Positions 26,514 to 35,245 of a stretch of DNA of 64,000 nt are shown here, piece by piece. The position numbers were made by a program, and so were the translations under genes. Each line of letters opens with the position of its first letter. The first letter of the stretch is position 1. The DNA comes from Micavibrio_B sp964633355 (GTDB lineage Bacteria; Pseudomonadota; Alphaproteobacteria; Micavibrionales; Micavibrionaceae), in contig CAZWGO010000002.1 in the NCBI GenBank assembly GCA_964633355.1, positions 124,001 through 188,000 of the forward strand, in the 5' to 3' direction. The notes beneath the pieces are model-generated. The model was not told the origin of the DNA. It saw only the letters and a list, made by a program, of their open reading frames with translations, and did no database searches.

Positions 26514-27506
26514 ATGATTATTGTAACGGGCGGCGCGGGTTTTATCGGGTCGAATTTAGTGGCCGGGCTCGAAGCGCAAGGTGTAACGGATATCGTTGTT
26601 TGTGATGTATTCGGCACGGATGATAAATGGCGCAACCTGTCCAAGCGGGCGCTGCGGGATATCGTGCCGCCGCAAGATTTGTTTCAATATCTTTCCCGTC
26701 ACAAAACTGAAATCAAAGTTGTCTTTCATATGGGGGCGATTTCCGCGACGACCGAACGCGATGTCGACAAGATCGTCGAAAACAATTTCGTCTTTACACG
26801 AGATTTATGGCGCTGGTGCGCAAAAAATAATGTGCGGTTCATTTATGCATCGTCTGCCGCCACATACGGCGATGGCTCACAAGGTTTTAAAGATGACGAT
26901 GCGCCGCAGGAATTGGCAAAGCTTCAACCTTTGAACGCTTATGGCTGGTCGAAACATGCATTCGATCGCCGCGTATCCGATCTCGTTTATGTCAGCAAGT
27001 CTGAAGCGACGCCGCCGCAATGGGCAGGGCTTAAATTCTTTAATGTCTACGGTCCGAATGAATATCACAAAGGTGATATGGCGAGCGTTATCAGCAAGCT
27101 CTACCCGCAAGTTGCGGCGGGAGCGCAGGCCAAGCTGTTTAAATCAGCCAATCCTAAATACGAAGACGGCGGACAATTGCGTGATTTCGTCTATGTCGAT
27201 GATTGCGTGTCGGTCATGCTGTGGCTGTATGAGAATCCGAAAGTGTCGGGCCTTTTTAACGTCGGGACAGGCAAGGCGCGTAGTTTCAAAGATCTCGCGC
27301 TGGCGACTTTTGCCGCAGCCGGATTACCGCCGAAAATTCATTACAATGATATGCCAGAGCAACTGAAGGGCAAGTATCAATACTTTACCGAGGCTGATAT
27401 GACGAAGCTTCGCGCCGCCGGATACGATAAGCCAATGACAGAGCTGGAAGACGGCGTATGTCAATTCGTTCAGCAATTCATGGCTAAGGAAGATCAGTAC
27501 AGGTAA
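26514..27506 (+). CDS. hldD: ADP-L-glycero-D-manno-heptose-6-epimerase
   Basis: NADP-dependent extended SDR that makes the heptose donor for the LPS inner core. 330 residues from ATG 26514, which has AGGAG 6 bases upstream; an in-frame extension of 15 codons to 26469 lacks one. Motifs: GGAGFIGSN at the N-terminus, FHMGAISATTERD, catalytic Ser-Tyr-Lys in YASSAATYGDG and LNAYGWSKHAFD, and FNVYGPNEYHKG. The stop overlaps the lgt start by 1 bp. Implies a heptose-containing LPS core. Confidence 0.94.
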   Translation: MIIVTGGAGFIGSNLVAGLEAQGVTDIVVCDVFGTDDKWRNLSKRALRDIVPPQDLFQYLSRHKTEIKVVFHMGAISATTERDVDKIVENNFVFTRDLWRWCAKNNVRFIYASSAATYGDGSQGFKDDDAPQELAKLQPLNAYGWSKHAFDRRVSDLVYVSKSEATPPQWAGLKFFNVYGPNEYHKGDMASVISKLYPQVAAGAQAKLFKSANPKYEDGGQLRDFVYVDDCVSVMLWLYENPKVSGLFNVGTGKARSFKDLALATFAAAGLPPKIHYNDMPEQLKGKYQYFTEADMTKLRAAGYDKPMTELEDGVCQFVQQFMAKEDQYR

Positions 27507-28330
27507 TGGCTATTCAATTTCCAAACATAGACCCTGTCGCAATTCAATTGGGTCCTGTTGCAATTCATTGGTACGCGCTGGCGTATTTGGCGGGTATTCT
27601 CGGTGGCTGGTTTTTAGCCAAGCATATCGTCCGACTTGATCAAAATCGCTATCGCCCGAATGAAACAGATATTGATGATTTTATGACATGGGCCGTACTG
27701 GGCGTCATCCTTGGCGGGCGGATCGGTTATATCCTGTTTTATAACTTTCATATCTATGCGGAGAATCCGCTCGAAGTGTTGAAAATCTGGCAAGGTGGTA
27801 TGTCATGGCACGGCGCGTTAATCGGCGTCATAACGGTGATCATTTCTTATGCGAAGATCAAAAAAGTTGAATTGTTCAGGCTGGCGGATTTGTTTGCGGT
27901 TGGCGCAACAATCGGATTTTTCTTCGGGCGGATTGCCAATTTCGTCAACGGAGAATTATTCGGGCGGGTGACGGAATCTTCGCTTGGAATCATCTTTCCG
28001 CGAGGCGGTGAATTGCCGCGCCATCCAAGCCAGCTTTATGAAGCGGCGCTCGAAGGTTTTGTACTTTTTATTATTCTCGTGACGATGGCACATATATCGA
28101 AAATCAGAAATACGCCGGGATTAATTTCCGCCGCGTTCCTGTTCTTCTATGGCGTGTTCCGCTTTATCATTGAGTTCTTCCGCGAGCCGGATGCCCAGCT
28201 CGGTTTTATCGTCGGTGATCTATCGATGGGGCAATTGCTCTGTATGCCGGTGATTGCCGGTGGCATTTTGGTGTTCTTCATTGCGCATCATTTAAAGAAA
28301 AAGCAAAGTCATGCCCAATCCATTGCATGA
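27506..28330 (+). CDS. lgt: Prolipoprotein diacylglyceryl transferase
   Basis: Transfers diacylglycerol from phosphatidylglycerol to the lipobox cysteine of prolipoproteins in the inner membrane. 274 residues with seven hydrophobic segments and the Lgt signature GRIANFVNGELFGRVT (about residues 145-160), plus GGMSWHGALIG and the RHPSQLYEA motif. It overlaps the downstream methyltransferase by 20 bp. The lgt - NDUFAF7-like - pgeF order is conserved in alphaproteobacteria. Confidence 0.96.
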   Translation: MAIQFPNIDPVAIQLGPVAIHWYALAYLAGILGGWFLAKHIVRLDQNRYRPNETDIDDFMTWAVLGVILGGRIGYILFYNFHIYAENPLEVLKIWQGGMSWHGALIGVITVIISYAKIKKVELFRLADLFAVGATIGFFFGRIANFVNGELFGRVTESSLGIIFPRGGELPRHPSQLYEAALEGFVLFIILVTMAHISKIRNTPGLISAAFLFFYGVFRFIIEFFREPDAQLGFIVGDLSMGQLLCMPVIAGGILVFFIAHHLKKKQSHAQSIA

Positions 28331-29387
28331 TTTGATCGTACGCCAGATCAAATTAAACGGTCCGATCACGATCGCGACCTATATGGATTTATGCCTCGGT
28401 CATCCGGAGTATGGCTATTACCGCAAAGGCAATCCTGTCGGCGCGGCGGGGGATTTCATCACGGCGCCCGAAGTTAGTCAGCTATTTGGCGAAATGGTTG
28501 GTATCTGGGCAGCAGATATCATCGTAAAACTTGGCAATCCAAAAAAGATTTATCTATGCGAATTAGGTCCGGGCCACGGCACATTGATGAAGGATGTCAT
28601 GCGTGTTTTGTCAAAGCTGGGCGCCGCTATCGAAGTTCATTTAGTAGAAATCAGTGAGACGTTAAAAGCGAAGCAGAAAAACCTTCTTTGCTTTCCCCGT
28701 GAAAACGGGGATCTCGGCGATGTTTCAGATCCCCGCCTGCGCGGGGAAAACAAGATTATATGGCATTCATCGGTTGAAACGCTGCCCGACGATGCGCCCA
28801 TTATATTTATCGCCAATGAATTTTTTGATGCTTTGTCTTTCAGGCAAGCAGTGAAAACCAAAGTCGGTTGGCAAGAAGCCGTAATTGGTTTGAATGGTGA
28901 TCAGCTTGCTTTTGGACTGGGAAGCTTGTTGGTTGGTGAAGACTTGCCCGACGCGCCGGAAAATAGCGTCTATGAGTTTTCACCGGCAAGAGAAACGATG
29001 TGGGAAGAAATCGTTGCGAGGATCAAAAAGCAAAAAGGCGCGGCGCTTGTTATCGATTACGGCCATCTCGAGCCGAAATTAGTCGGGACATTTCAGGCGG
29101 TTAAAAATCATCAATATGCCAACGTGCTCGAAAATCCGGGCGAGCAGGATTTAACCAGTCATGTCGATTTTTCTATTTTGAAGCATCTAGCCCAAAGTGT
29201 GCAGGTCGATCATTTTACGACGCAAAGCGAATTCCTCAAAATCATGGGGATTGAAATTCGTGCAGAAAATCTAGCTCATTCCAATCCGTCTTTGCGTGAA
29301 AATATTATGGCGGGTCTGCGGCGTTTGGTTCATCGGGATGAAATGGGGCAGTTGTTTAAAGTAATCGGAATATCAAAATGCACCTGA
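28311..29387 (+). CDS. SAM-dependent methyltransferase, NDUFAF7/MidA family
   Basis: 358 residues. Family members methylate an arginine on a respiratory complex I subunit in mitochondria; bacterial substrates are presumed similar. The N-terminal motif ITIATYMDLCLGHPEYGYY, TAPEVSQLFGEMVG and the SAM-binding LCELGPGHGTLMKDV are typical, as is IFIANEFFDAL and VIDYGHLE. Residues about 128-146 (FPRENGDLGDVSDPRLRGEN region) are encoded by a palindromic repeat (28693-28748) that is in frame and has no counterpart in the family. Overlaps lgt by 20 bp and pgeF by 10 bp. Confidence 0.9.
   Translation: MPNPLHDLIVRQIKLNGPITIATYMDLCLGHPEYGYYRKGNPVGAAGDFITAPEVSQLFGEMVGIWAADIIVKLGNPKKIYLCELGPGHGTLMKDVMRVLSKLGAAIEVHLVEISETLKAKQKNLLCFPRENGDLGDVSDPRLRGENKIIWHSSVETLPDDAPIIFIANEFFDALSFRQAVKTKVGWQEAVIGLNGDQLAFGLGSLLVGEDLPDAPENSVYEFSPARETMWEEIVARIKKQKGAALVIDYGHLEPKLVGTFQAVKNHQYANVLENPGEQDLTSHVDFSILKHLAQSVQVDHFTTQSEFLKIMGIEIRAENLAHSNPSLRENIMAGLRRLVHRDEMGQLFKVIGISKCT
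28693..28748. repeat. Palindromic repeat in frame within the NDUFAF7-like gene
   Basis: Two hairpins, CCCCGTGAAAACGGGG and CCCCGCCTGCGCGGGG, flank a spacer bounded by CGGGGATCT and AGATCCCCG (inverted). This is the 'CCCCGCCTGCGCGGGG' class also found at 50721-50772 between genes. Inside this gene it is read through without a stop and adds about 19 residues. Confidence 0.75.
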
Positions 29388-30133
29388 CGTTCGAAGAATT
29401 TGACGATCCAAGAATTTCGTATGGTTTTTTTGGCCGTAAAGGTGGGGTGAGTGACGGTATTTATTCCAGCCTGAATGCAAGCTTTGCATCGGGCGATGAT
29501 ATCGCGGCAGTAAAAGAAAACCGCGAGCGTATCTGCAAGATACTTAATCTCGAAAATATTTCTACGCCATATCAAATTCATAGCCCCGATTGTATTATTT
29601 TGAATGGTGCGGAAGAAGGTAAGGTGCTTGGCGATGCTCTTGTCACATCGACGCCGAATGTGGCTATTGGAATTTTAACCGCCGATTGCGGGCCTGTGCT
29701 CTTTATTGGCGATGGCGCGAAGGGGCCTGTCATAGGGGCGGCGCATGCAGGCTGGGGTGGTGCAGTCAAAGGCGTTCTTGAGAACACGATTAAGAAAATG
29801 ATCGACGAGGGGGCTTTTATAGAAACGATCAAGGCGGCTGTCGGTCCTTGTATCGGTCCTGAAAGTTATGAGGTCTCGGAAGGGTTTCAGGCGCCCTTTT
29901 TCGAAGAAGATCGCGACAGCATCATGTATTTCAAACCCGGCGCGCCGGATAAGCTCTGGTTCGATTTGCCCAGCTATATTAAATTCCGGCTGGAACGGGC
30001 AGGGATCAGGGATATTACCATGAGCGGCCTCGATACTTATAAAGAGGAAGAGGATTATTTCAGCTTCCGTCGCGCTACGCATAATCAGGAAAAAGACTAC
30101 GGGCGCGAGCTGTCGGTTATTTCTATTAGATGA
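29378..30133 (+). CDS. pgeF: Purine nucleoside phosphorylase YfiH/PgeF (laccase domain)
   Basis: 251 residues. The family (DUF152, 'polyphenol oxidase') has members shown to act as zinc-dependent purine nucleoside phosphorylase/adenosine deaminase, and E. coli PgeF corrects cell-wall precursor errors. Metal ligands are visible in TADCGPVLF, GAAHAGWGGAVKGVL and GPCIGPESYEV. The C-terminal FSFRRATHNQEKDYGRELSVI is typical. Third gene of the lgt cluster, overlapping the methyltransferase by 10 bp. Confidence 0.92.
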   Translation: MHLTFEEFDDPRISYGFFGRKGGVSDGIYSSLNASFASGDDIAAVKENRERICKILNLENISTPYQIHSPDCIILNGAEEGKVLGDALVTSTPNVAIGILTADCGPVLFIGDGAKGPVIGAAHAGWGGAVKGVLENTIKKMIDEGAFIETIKAAVGPCIGPESYEVSEGFQAPFFEEDRDSIMYFKPGAPDKLWFDLPSYIKFRLERAGIRDITMSGLDTYKEEEDYFSFRRATHNQEKDYGRELSVISIR

Positions 30134-30228
30134 CTTAGGCCCTTTTCTGAAGGGAGAGGAAGCAGAAAGCCGTTGCATTATTCCGGATAATTTCTAATAG
30201 TCGGGTTCTCACAAAAAGGGCAAGTTTT

Positions 30229-31161
30229 ATGAAGTTAATATCCGGAAATTCCAATCTCCCGCTGGCGCAATCGATTGCGAAATATCTGGAAGTGCCATTG
30301 ACCCAAGCTTCCATGCGCCGTTTTGCCGATATGGAAGTTTTTGTCGAGATTGACGAGAATATCCGCGGCGAAGACGTTTTCATTATTCAGTCGACCTGTT
30401 ATCCGGCCAACGACAACTTAATGGAGCTTTTAATCGCGATTGATGCGCTGCGCCGCTCCTCGGCCCGCCGGATTACCGCTGTTATTCCTTATTTCGGGTA
30501 CGCCCGCCAAGACCGCCGCACAGGTCCAAGAACGCCGATTTCCGCCAAGCTGGTCGCCAATATGATCACGACCGCTGGAGCAAGCCGCGTTTTGACGCTC
30601 GATCTTCATGCGGGTCAAATTCAGGGCTTTTTTGATATTCCGACCGATAATCTGATCATTTCGCCTGTCTTTATTCCCGATATCGAGAAATCTTATGCCG
30701 GGGAAGATCTAGTCATCGTGTCGCCGGATGTCGGCGGGGTTGTACGCGCCCGCGCCATCGCCAAGCGTTTGAATGCCGAACTGGCCATTATCGACAAGCG
30801 CCGCGAACGCGCAGGGGTCTCGGAAGTCATGCATGTGATCGGCGAAGTCGAAGGCAAGACCTGTATCATGATCGACGATATCGTCGATTCAGCCGGAACT
30901 TTATGCAATGGAGCGGAAGCGCTTATGAAGCATGGAGCTAAGTCGGTTTCTGCCTATGTCGTTCACGGGGTTCTGTCAGGTGGTGCCGTGGCAAGAGTTT
31001 CGTCTTCGGCGCTGTCACGCCTAGTGACGAGTGACTCGATCCCGGCCAGCGAGAGCATTAAGGCCTGCAAAAACATCGAGCAATTGACGATTGCGCCGCT
31101 TTTGGCGGAAGCCATTAAGCGGATCGCGGAAGACCGCTCGATTTCGGCGCTTTTTAAGTGA
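30229..31161 (+). CDS. prs: Ribose-phosphate pyrophosphokinase
   Basis: Makes PRPP from ribose 5-phosphate and ATP, for purine, pyrimidine, NAD and histidine synthesis. 310 residues, near the usual 315. Typical blocks are SGNSNLPLAQSIAKYL, FADMEVFVEI, YFGYARQDRR, LDLHAGQIQGFFDIP, SPDVGGVVRARA and the PRPP loop MIDDIVDSAGTL. AAAGGGCAAG stands before the ATG. Followed 3 bp later by a convergent gene whose end contains a strong palindrome that can serve as terminator. Confidence 0.96.
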   Translation: MKLISGNSNLPLAQSIAKYLEVPLTQASMRRFADMEVFVEIDENIRGEDVFIIQSTCYPANDNLMELLIAIDALRRSSARRITAVIPYFGYARQDRRTGPRTPISAKLVANMITTAGASRVLTLDLHAGQIQGFFDIPTDNLIISPVFIPDIEKSYAGEDLVIVSPDVGGVVRARAIAKRLNAELAIIDKRRERAGVSEVMHVIGEVEGKTCIMIDDIVDSAGTLCNGAEALMKHGAKSVSAYVVHGVLSGGAVARVSSSALSRLVTSDSIPASESIKACKNIEQLTIAPLLAEAIKRIAEDRSISALFK

Positions 31162-31163
31162 AA

Positions 31164-31799
31164 TTAGCCCAATATATATTGGGCTCTACGAATTTCTTCT
31201 AAGGTAAGATTTCTTTGAGTGCAGGCTGTAAGGTTTTTATCAAAGGGTCTTTCAACGGGAATAGCATTCTTGGCGTTGAAGTCGATACAAGTTCTCACAT
31301 AAACGGGTCCAGCATGTCCTTTATACATATCCGCATAGATGGTTTGTTCTTTTTTCTGAACAGTGATTTTTGTCGGTATAGATACAGCAGGGCTTAAAAC
31401 AGTATTTACTTGCAGAGACGTTCCTTTTTTGCCCGATGCCCAGTCAGCCCCCAAAGATTGATCAGCTGCTTGCGCAACGGTATCTATAAAGCGGCCCGTA
31501 AGTTCTTCTCTATTAATTATAGAGGCGAACATTAGGCTTAATGTTCCCAAAGCACATCCAAGTCCTCCAGAGATGATCTTTCCAAATTGCTCATCGGTAT
31601 TAAGGCACCCTTGGCGAATCTGGGCTGCGCTTGCTCCTATAAGCAGACCCATGCTTCCTCCGATTATACCGAATTTCTGAACAATTTCTGGGACGTATGT
31701 CGGCAGGGCATGATTTGTAAAGGCTGCTGTTAAAGCGCCCGTCATAGCAGCAAAAGCGGCCACACCTGCGCCTGTTTTTAGGTTAGATGAAATTTTCAT
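31164..31799 (-). CDS. Membrane-anchored protein of unknown function (211 aa)
   Basis: No family recognised. Two or three hydrophobic stretches in the first 100 residues (GVAAFAAMTGALTAAFT, FGIIGGSMGLLIGASAA, IISGGLGCALGTLSLMFA) with glycine-rich motifs, then a polar C-terminal domain with cysteines in RTCIDFN and LTACTQRN. Suggests an inner-membrane protein with an extracytoplasmic or cytoplasmic C-terminal domain. The last codons lie in a 20-bp palindrome shared with the end of prs. Confidence 0.6.
   Translation of the reverse strand: MKISSNLKTGAGVAAFAAMTGALTAAFTNHALPTYVPEIVQKFGIIGGSMGLLIGASAAQIRQGCLNTDEQFGKIISGGLGCALGTLSLMFASIINREELTGRFIDTVAQAADQSLGADWASGKKGTSLQVNTVLSPAVSIPTKITVQKKEQTIYADMYKGHAGPVYVRTCIDFNAKNAIPVERPFDKNLTACTQRNLTLEEIRRAQYILG
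31166..31185. terminator. Palindrome shared by two convergent gene ends
   Basis: AGCCCAATATATATTGGGCT is a perfect 20-bp palindrome beginning 5 bp after the prs stop and encoding the last residues of the convergent membrane-protein gene. It may serve as terminator for prs; the following sequence is not a clean U tract. Confidence 0.4.
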
Positions 31800-31867
31800 T
31801 ACGAATCCTTAATAGACATAACTATAAAAAGCAAGAAAAATCCCTGAAACGAGATCTTAAGTATTAC

Positions 31868-31897
31868 TTGCAATTTAAGGTTAGAAAATACTATAAC
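31868..31897 (+). promoter_or_regulatory. Sigma-70 promoter and leader hairpin of rplY
   Basis: TTGCAA (31868-31873), 18-bp spacer, TATAAC (31892-31897). The leader then contains a hairpin TCGGC-10 bases-GCCGA (31909-31928) and a strong AAAAAAGGAAAC ribosome site before the ATG at 31958. Assigned by eye. Confidence 0.5.
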
Positions 31898-31957
31898 CAC
31901 GCCAATGATCGGCACCCCTGGAGGCCGACGTAACTTATTGAAAAAAGGAAACTAACC

Positions 31958-32644
31958 ATGTCATCTAAGCGCTATGCTTTGGCTGCACAAAAACGCGAAC
32001 GGGCCGGTAAGGGGATTGCTCGTCAGCTTCGTCGCGAGAACCGTGTACCTGCCGTTATCTATGGAGACAATAAAGCTCCTGTCATCATTTCTTTGCCTGA
32101 AAAAGAAATGCGTCTTGAATTTCACAAAGGCCATATTTTTACGAACCTCGCCGAGCTTGATCTCGAAGGTGAAAAAATTCTGGCACTTGTTCGTGACGTT
32201 CAGTTGCACCCGGTTACAGACAAGATCGAAAGCGTCGATTTCCTCCGCGTCGGTCCGAAAACAAAAACAACCGTTTCCGTTCCTGTTCACTTCAAAGGTT
32301 TTGAAACTTCGGTTGCCGGTAAAGCTGGCGGCGTATTGAACGTGTCTTACCACGAACTCGAATTACGTTGTGTCGTGACAGACATTCCGGAAGCGATTGA
32401 GATTGATGCATCGAAAGCCGAATTCGGTACAGCTATTCACTTGTCTGAAGTAACCCTGCCAAAAGGCGCGGAAGCGGTCAGCAAAGAAGATATCGCTATT
32501 GCAACAATCGTTGAGCCGAAAGAATTCATCGAAGCCGAAATTACAGCGCCTAAATCAGATGCTGAAGTTGCGGCTGCGGCAGCAGCAGCGGCTCCTGCAG
32601 GTAAAGACGGCAAACCAGCCGCTAAACCAGCAGCAAAGAAATAA
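31958..32644 (+). CDS. rplY: 50S ribosomal protein L25 (general stress protein Ctc form)
   Basis: Binds 5S rRNA in the large subunit. 228 residues: N-terminal L25 domain (RERAGKGIARQLRRENRVPAVIYG) and a C-terminal TL5/Ctc domain (about 100-190, VSVPVHFKG to TIVEPKEF), then an Ala/Lys/Pro-rich tail (AAAAAAAPAGKDGKPAAKPA). Followed by a terminator buried in a repeat, then pth and ychF, a widely conserved order. Confidence 0.95.
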   Translation: MSSKRYALAAQKRERAGKGIARQLRRENRVPAVIYGDNKAPVIISLPEKEMRLEFHKGHIFTNLAELDLEGEKILALVRDVQLHPVTDKIESVDFLRVGPKTKTTVSVPVHFKGFETSVAGKAGGVLNVSYHELELRCVVTDIPEAIEIDASKAEFGTAIHLSEVTLPKGAEAVSKEDIAIATIVEPKEFIEAEITAPKSDAEVAAAAAAAAPAGKDGKPAAKPAAKK

Positions 32645-32651
32645 TGCGAAG

Positions 32652-32771
32652 CGTCATCCCGTACAAGTGAATGTAATGAACGCTGATACGGGATCTAGAA
32701 AAACATGTAATCCGCGCATTTGCGCGGATTGCTTTTTTGTACTGGATATCGGATCGTGGTCCGGTATGACG
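32652..32771. repeat. Composite repeat element containing the rplY terminator
   Basis: Outer ends GTCATCCCGTAC and GGTCCGGTATGAC are related inverted copies, with TACGGGATCTAG and ATCGGATC as inner partners. This is the 'GTCATCCCGG ... CCGGGATGAC' class of intergenic repeats, slightly degenerate. Its right end supplies the GGAG used as ribosome site for pth. Confidence 0.6.
32709..32738 (+). terminator. Rho-independent terminator after rplY
   Basis: AATCCGCGCA-TT-TGCGCGGATT is a perfect inverted repeat (up to 10 bp) followed by GCTTTTTTG, a classic intrinsic terminator. Confidence 0.8.
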
Positions 32772-32783
32772 GAGTGATAAACC

Positions 32784-33398
32784 ATGCATCTTCTTGTTGG
32801 ATTAGGTAACCCGGGTAAAGAATACGAACGTCATCGCCACAATATCGGCTTTATGGCGGTGGATTTGATTGCCGATAAATACGGTTTTCCGCCATTTAAA
32901 AAGAAGTATCAGGGTGATTATGCCGAAGGCATAATTGGTGGCAGCAAAGTCGCTATTTTGAAGCCGATGACTTTCATGAACAATTCGGGCAAGTCAGTTG
33001 GCGAAGCGGCGAAGTTTTATAAAATCCAGCCGGCAAATATTATAGCTTTTCATGACGAGCTTGATATCGCGCCATTTCGCGTAAAAGTTAAAACAGGCGG
33101 CGGCGCAGGCGGTCATAATGGATTGCGCTCCATGGATGATTGGCTCGGCACGCCAGATTATAAACGTGTTCGCCTCGGCATCGGACATCCGGGTGACAAA
33201 GATCGTGTCACAGGGTATGTTCTCGGCAATTTTGCAAAAGCAGAAGAAGATGAGCTGGAGAAATTACTGAAAGCTATTGTTGATACAATGCCGCTTTTAC
33301 TGCAGAACAAAGACGAAGAATTTATGACGAAGGTGGCACTTACATTGCAGCCGCCGAAGCCTAAGAAAGAAAAGAAGGAAGAAAAAGATGGGATTTAA
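32784..33398 (+). CDS. pth: Peptidyl-tRNA hydrolase
   Basis: Recycles peptidyl-tRNA released from stalled ribosomes. 204 residues. LVGLGNPGKEYERHRHNIGF holds the catalytic His19 and Asn9; KPMTFMNNSG and FHDELDI (catalytic Asp) follow, and GGGAGGHNGLRSM is typical. A Lys-rich tail of about 15 residues extends the usual end. It overlaps ychF by 11 bp. The GGAG ribosome site comes from the adjacent repeat element. Confidence 0.95.
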   Translation: MHLLVGLGNPGKEYERHRHNIGFMAVDLIADKYGFPPFKKKYQGDYAEGIIGGSKVAILKPMTFMNNSGKSVGEAAKFYKIQPANIIAFHDELDIAPFRVKVKTGGGAGGHNGLRSMDDWLGTPDYKRVRLGIGHPGDKDRVTGYVLGNFAKAEEDELEKLLKAIVDTMPLLLQNKDEEFMTKVALTLQPPKPKKEKKEEKDGI

Positions 33399-34485
33399 TT
33401 GCGGAATTGTTGGTCTGCCGAATGTTGGAAAATCAACTTTGTTCAATGCTTTAACGGCAACAGCCGCCGCACAAGCAGCGAATTTTCCGTTCTGTACAAT
33501 TGAACCGAATGTGGGCCGCGTCGCGGTTCCGGATAACCGTCTCGACCAACTGGCAGAGATCGGCAAGTCGCAAAAAATTATTCCGACCCAGTTAGAGATT
33601 GTCGATATTGCTGGCCTAGTCAAAGGGGCTTCGAAAGGCGAGGGGCTGGGTAATAAATTCTTGGCGAATATTCGTGAGACGGATGCGGTTATTCATGTCC
33701 TTCGTTGTTTCGATGACGAAAATATCACCCATGTCGAAGGTTCCGTCGATCCGATCCGTGATGCCGAGATCATTGAAATGGAATTGATGATTGCCGATAT
33801 GGAGAGTTTAGAGCGCCAGATCGATAACATGACCAAAAAAGCCAAAGGCGACAAAACTTTGGCGGGCCAACTTGATTTGATGAAACGCGTGAAAGCCGCG
33901 CTTGATGAAGGAAAGCCTGCCCGCAGCGTTTCCCTGGCCGATGACGAAAAGCAAATGTTCGAGATGATGCAGCTACTCTCAGCCAAGCGCGTCGTTTATG
34001 TCGCAAATGTTTTAGAGAAAGATGTAGCGACAGGAAATGAGTGGACCAAAATAGTAGACGCCATGGCGAAAGCTCACGGAACTGAAGCTGTGGTAATCTG
34101 CGCCGAAATTGAATCTGAAATTGCGCAGCTGGGTTCTCCGGAAGACAAAAAGGAATTCCTTGATTCGCTGGGTCTTGAAGAGCCGGGTCTGGATAAAATT
34201 ATCCGCGCCGGTTACACGACTTTGGGTCTGCAAACTTACTTTACCGTCGGCCCAAAAGAGGCTCGCGCCTGGACGATCCACAAGGGAACTAAAGCGCCTC
34301 AAGCTGCAGGAGTGATCCATACGGATTTTGAAAAAGGCTTTATCAAAGCTGAGGTTATCTCTTTTGCAGATTTTGTGACTTACAAAGGTGAGCAGGGAGC
34401 CAAGGATGTAGGAAAAGCCCGTCAAGAGGGCAAGGAATATATCGTAGCTGATGGCGATGTCGTCCATTTCCGGTTTAACGTCTGA
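33388..34485 (+). CDS. ychF: Redox-regulated ATPase YchF (Obg family)
   Basis: 365 residues. P-loop GLPNVGKSTLFNAL, G3-type DIAGLVKGASKGEG, and a C-terminal TGS domain (about 280-363). YchF prefers ATP over GTP and is linked to ribosome and oxidative-stress responses. Overlaps pth by 11 bp, the usual pairing. Confidence 0.96.
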   Translation: MGFNCGIVGLPNVGKSTLFNALTATAAAQAANFPFCTIEPNVGRVAVPDNRLDQLAEIGKSQKIIPTQLEIVDIAGLVKGASKGEGLGNKFLANIRETDAVIHVLRCFDDENITHVEGSVDPIRDAEIIEMELMIADMESLERQIDNMTKKAKGDKTLAGQLDLMKRVKAALDEGKPARSVSLADDEKQMFEMMQLLSAKRVVYVANVLEKDVATGNEWTKIVDAMAKAHGTEAVVICAEIESEIAQLGSPEDKKEFLDSLGLEEPGLDKIIRAGYTTLGLQTYFTVGPKEARAWTIHKGTKAPQAAGVIHTDFEKGFIKAEVISFADFVTYKGEQGAKDVGKARQEGKEYIVADGDVVHFRFNV

Positions 34486-34571
34486 TATCTAAAATTATCA
34501 TGGCCGAGGCCCTTTAAAACGGAGGTGAGTTAAGCTAATCTCCCTTTCACCAAGGAAAGGACCTTAACCCC

Positions 34572-35177
34572 ATGAACAACAGCAAAATTTTACTCTCCGT
34601 TGCAGCTTTCGCGCTTTTGGCCGCGAGCCCGGCTTTTGCGACATCAGACTCTTCAATCGATACAGCGACAGCTCCTGCTGAAGCCGCGCCGACATTGGAT
34701 GTGCCAACAGAACCAACTTCAGAAATGCCGGCGGATCCGACTGCTGTTCCGACGCTTGACACAACAGCGCCGACAATGACAGAAACTGTGCCAGCGACGA
34801 TTGACACTGCGCCGACAGATACAACTGTTCCTGCCGAGACTACAACGGCCCCGGCGACGATCGATACAACGACGCCGACACCGGACACGACAGTTGCAGA
34901 ACCTGCTGTCACCGAGCCTGTTGTTGAAGAGAAAAAAGAAGAACCAGCGAAACCAAAAGTTTCTCCTCCGGCGAAATTATCAGCCCTTGCCAAGAAATAT
35001 GATTTGATGAGCCTTGATACAGATGGCAACAAATCTTTGAGCAAGGATGAATTCACAGCAAACGGTTTTGCGAATGCTAAAACCTTTGCCGGATTTGATC
35101 TTGACGGAAACGGCAAGTTGACCAACTACGAGATCAACGCTTACGCGGCGCGCATTGAAGCGAATAGCAATAAGTAA
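34572..35177 (+). CDS. Exported Thr/Pro-rich protein with EF-hand pair
   Basis: 201 residues: signal peptide (ILLSVAAFALLAASPAFA), a low-complexity Thr/Pro/Ala/Asp segment (about 24-112) with repeats such as PATIDTTTPTPDTT, a Glu/Lys patch (EEKKEEPAKP), and a C-terminal pair of EF-hand loops: DTDGNKSLSKDE (149-160) and DLDGNGKLTNYE (176-187). It is probably a periplasmic calcium-binding protein with a long flexible linker, perhaps spanning or anchored to the wall. No enzyme domain is seen. A terminator that overlaps the next gene's start lies downstream. The low-complexity stretch also gives a long but false ORF on the minus strand. Confidence 0.8.
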   Translation: MNNSKILLSVAAFALLAASPAFATSDSSIDTATAPAEAAPTLDVPTEPTSEMPADPTAVPTLDTTAPTMTETVPATIDTAPTDTTVPAETTTAPATIDTTTPTPDTTVAEPAVTEPVVEEKKEEPAKPKVSPPAKLSALAKKYDLMSLDTDGNKSLSKDEFTANGFANAKTFAGFDLDGNGKLTNYEINAYAARIEANSNK

Positions 35178-35187
35178 TATACATAAC

Positions 35188-35215
35188 TTGACAATTTATT
35201 GTCAGATTTGATAAA
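35188..35215 (+). promoter_or_regulatory. Strong sigma-70 promoter immediately before a terminator
   Basis: TTGACA (35188-35193), 16-bp spacer, GATAAA (35210-35215). The -35 box also lies in a small dyad, TGACAA-TTTA-TTGTCA (35189-35204). Transcription would start near 35222, inside the 5' arm of the terminator hairpin (35214-35224). Confidence 0.5.
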
Positions 35216-35245
35216 ACTCCCTGATTATTTTCAGGGAGTTTTTTT
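35214..35245 (+). terminator. Terminator overlapping the next gene's ribosome site
   Basis: AAACTCCCTGA / TCAGGGAGTTT forms an 11-bp stem with a 6-base loop, then TTTTTTT, directly followed by the ATG at 35246. The 3' arm contains the AGGGAG ribosome site of that gene, so in read-through mRNA the site would be sequestered. Confidence 0.8.

Noticed and set aside
34547..35125. 192-residue ORF on the minus strand rich in Val, Gly, Ser and Ala
   Set aside because: It is the shadow of the Thr/Pro low-complexity region of the EF-hand protein gene; the plus-strand gene has a signal peptide, EF-hands and a ribosome site.
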